DNA of 5,509 nucleotides from DASQHM01 sp035632095. GTDB lineage: Bacteria; Pseudomonadota; Alphaproteobacteria; Ferrovibrionales; Ferrovibrionaceae. Where the stretch lies: assembly GCA_035632095.1 (NCBI GenBank), contig DASQHM010000073.1, positions 1-5,509 of the forward strand. The letters run 5' to 3'. Positions 4,956-5,509 of the stretch are shown here, one piece after another; the stretch's first letter is position 1, and each line of letters starts with the position of its first letter. Under the pieces are notes generated by a model. The model made no database searches and was not told the origin of the DNA. It saw only the letters and a program-made list of their open reading frames with translations. A program made the translations under genes and the position numbers.

Positions 4956-5509
4956 GTGCCGCCCGCTGCCGGCGGATGCGCCCGCGCACTGTGATGCGGA
5001 AGAACGCGTAGGTCGCGCAGAACGCCGCGAGTTTCACCGCGATGCCGCCGAACGAGACCAGCCAGGCCCAAAGGGCAATGTCAACAGTCCACGCCAGCAC
5101 GAGATTGGCGGCGGCGAGACCGAAGAAGAGCAGCGCCCAGGCGTAGCCGACGCCGATGACTTCCGCTTCCGAGAGATTGTCCCGCGCGATCGGCGGCAAG
5201 TAGCGTCCAAGCCAACCTCGGCGCAACATGATGATGCCGATGGCCGCATGAATGATGCTGGGCTTCGTCATGACGAAGCGCGGGTCGTGCAGCAGCAATG
5301 TGGTGCCGCCGAACACGATCACGAGCCCGAGGCTCAGCCACACCATTGCGTCGATGTTCCGGCCGCGGAGCTTCATCCAGGCGACTTGCAGCACGGCCGC
5401 GCCGATGGCTAGACCGGTCGTGAGGTAGATGTTTCCGGTCAGCCAGAAGATCGCGACGAAGACAATGGTCGACAATAGGTCCGAGAGGAGCTGCTTCAAG
5501 GCGCTGCCG
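4915..5509 (-). CDS. ispZ: YciB/IspZ-family inner membrane protein (5' end beyond window)
   Basis: This is a multi-pass inner membrane protein of the septation-protein-A/YciB family. E. coli YciB is linked to cell envelope integrity and division, but the molecular role is unclear. Counting from an in-frame TTG at 5499, likely membrane segments lie at about 8-20, 26-42, 52-70, 80-92, 114-137 and 142-168. Family marks are VIVFGGTTLLLHDPRF (60-75, compare VVVFGGLTLFFHNDEF in E. coli), then TKPSIIHA, and the YAWALLFFGLAAANLVLAW segment (119-137), which resembles WAVFFILCGLANIYIAF. The frame stays open to the right edge and TTG 5499 has no RBS, so the true start is probably outside the window. The C-terminus carries a basic tail of about 20 residues (RGRIRRQRAAPIPYP...) beyond the usual end, whose last codons overlap maiA. 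The gene is convergent with the tyrosine operon and functionally unrelated as far as can be seen. It may be an additional IspZ-like paralogue. Confidence 0.85.
   Translation of the reverse strand, partial: GSALKQLLSDLLSTIVFVAIFWLTGNIYLTTGLAIGAAVLQVAWMKLRGRNIDAMVWLSLGLVIVFGGTTLLLHDPRFVMTKPSIIHAAIGIIMLRRGWLGRYLPPIARDNLSEAEVIGVGYAWALLFFGLAAANLVLAWTVDIALWAWLVSFGGIAVKLAAFCATYAFFRITVRGRIRRQRAAPIPYPAGFRATRA

Noticed and set aside
4959..4975. Hairpin CCGCC / GGCGG just after maiA as an intrinsic terminator
   Set aside because: It has a 5-bp stem, no T-tract, and lies within the coding sequence of the opposing ispZ gene.
1..5509. Mobile elements, CRISPR arrays, tRNA or rRNA genes, phage or defence genes
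   Set aside because: No direct-repeat arrays, transposase-like products, tRNA-like folds or defence domains were seen. The window is fully explained by metabolic, regulatory and membrane genes.

Overview
The window is high-GC bacterial DNA (roughly 60-65% GC by eye). It carries a compact catabolic operon that breaks down tyrosine and phenylalanine through homogentisate. Protein style, GC content and gene order suggest a proteobacterium, most likely an alphaproteobacterium of the Hyphomicrobiales type. A betaproteobacterium cannot be excluded, and the assignment is inference only.

Layout from left to right: (1) the 5' part of a MarR-family regulator on the minus strand, running off the left edge; (2) a divergent control region with a good sigma70-type promoter (-35 TTGGAA, 17-bp spacer, -10 TAATAT) whose spacer is filled by a 20-bp imperfect palindrome, the likely MarR operator; (3) hppD, 4-hydroxyphenylpyruvate dioxygenase; (4) hmgA, a short-form homogentisate 1,2-dioxygenase; (5) fahA, a short-form fumarylacetoacetate hydrolase; (6) a ChrR/YieF-like NAD(P)H-dependent FMN reductase; (7) a 208-bp gap holding one possible small hydrophobic ORF that ends in a 4-bp overlap with the next gene; (8) maiA, a zeta-class GST maleylacetoacetate isomerase; (9) a convergent minus-strand membrane protein of the YciB/IspZ family, which overlaps the 3' end of maiA and runs off the right edge.

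Together the plus-strand genes cover 4-hydroxyphenylpyruvate -> homogentisate -> maleylacetoacetate -> fumarylacetoacetate -> fumarate + acetoacetate. The tyrosine aminotransferase that would supply the first substrate is not in the window. Junctions between the first four plus-strand genes are 8-25 nt, consistent with one transcript from the hppD promoter. The flavoprotein is the only operon member that is not a core pathway enzyme. A plausible but unproven role is reducing the quinone formed when homogentisate autoxidises. IspZ looks functionally unrelated.

No tRNA, rRNA, CRISPR, insertion sequence or convincing intrinsic terminator was seen. No wholly new system is evident. The points most worth a second look are the operator inside the promoter spacer, the flavoprotein's place in the operon, the small coupled ORF, and the convergent gene overlap.
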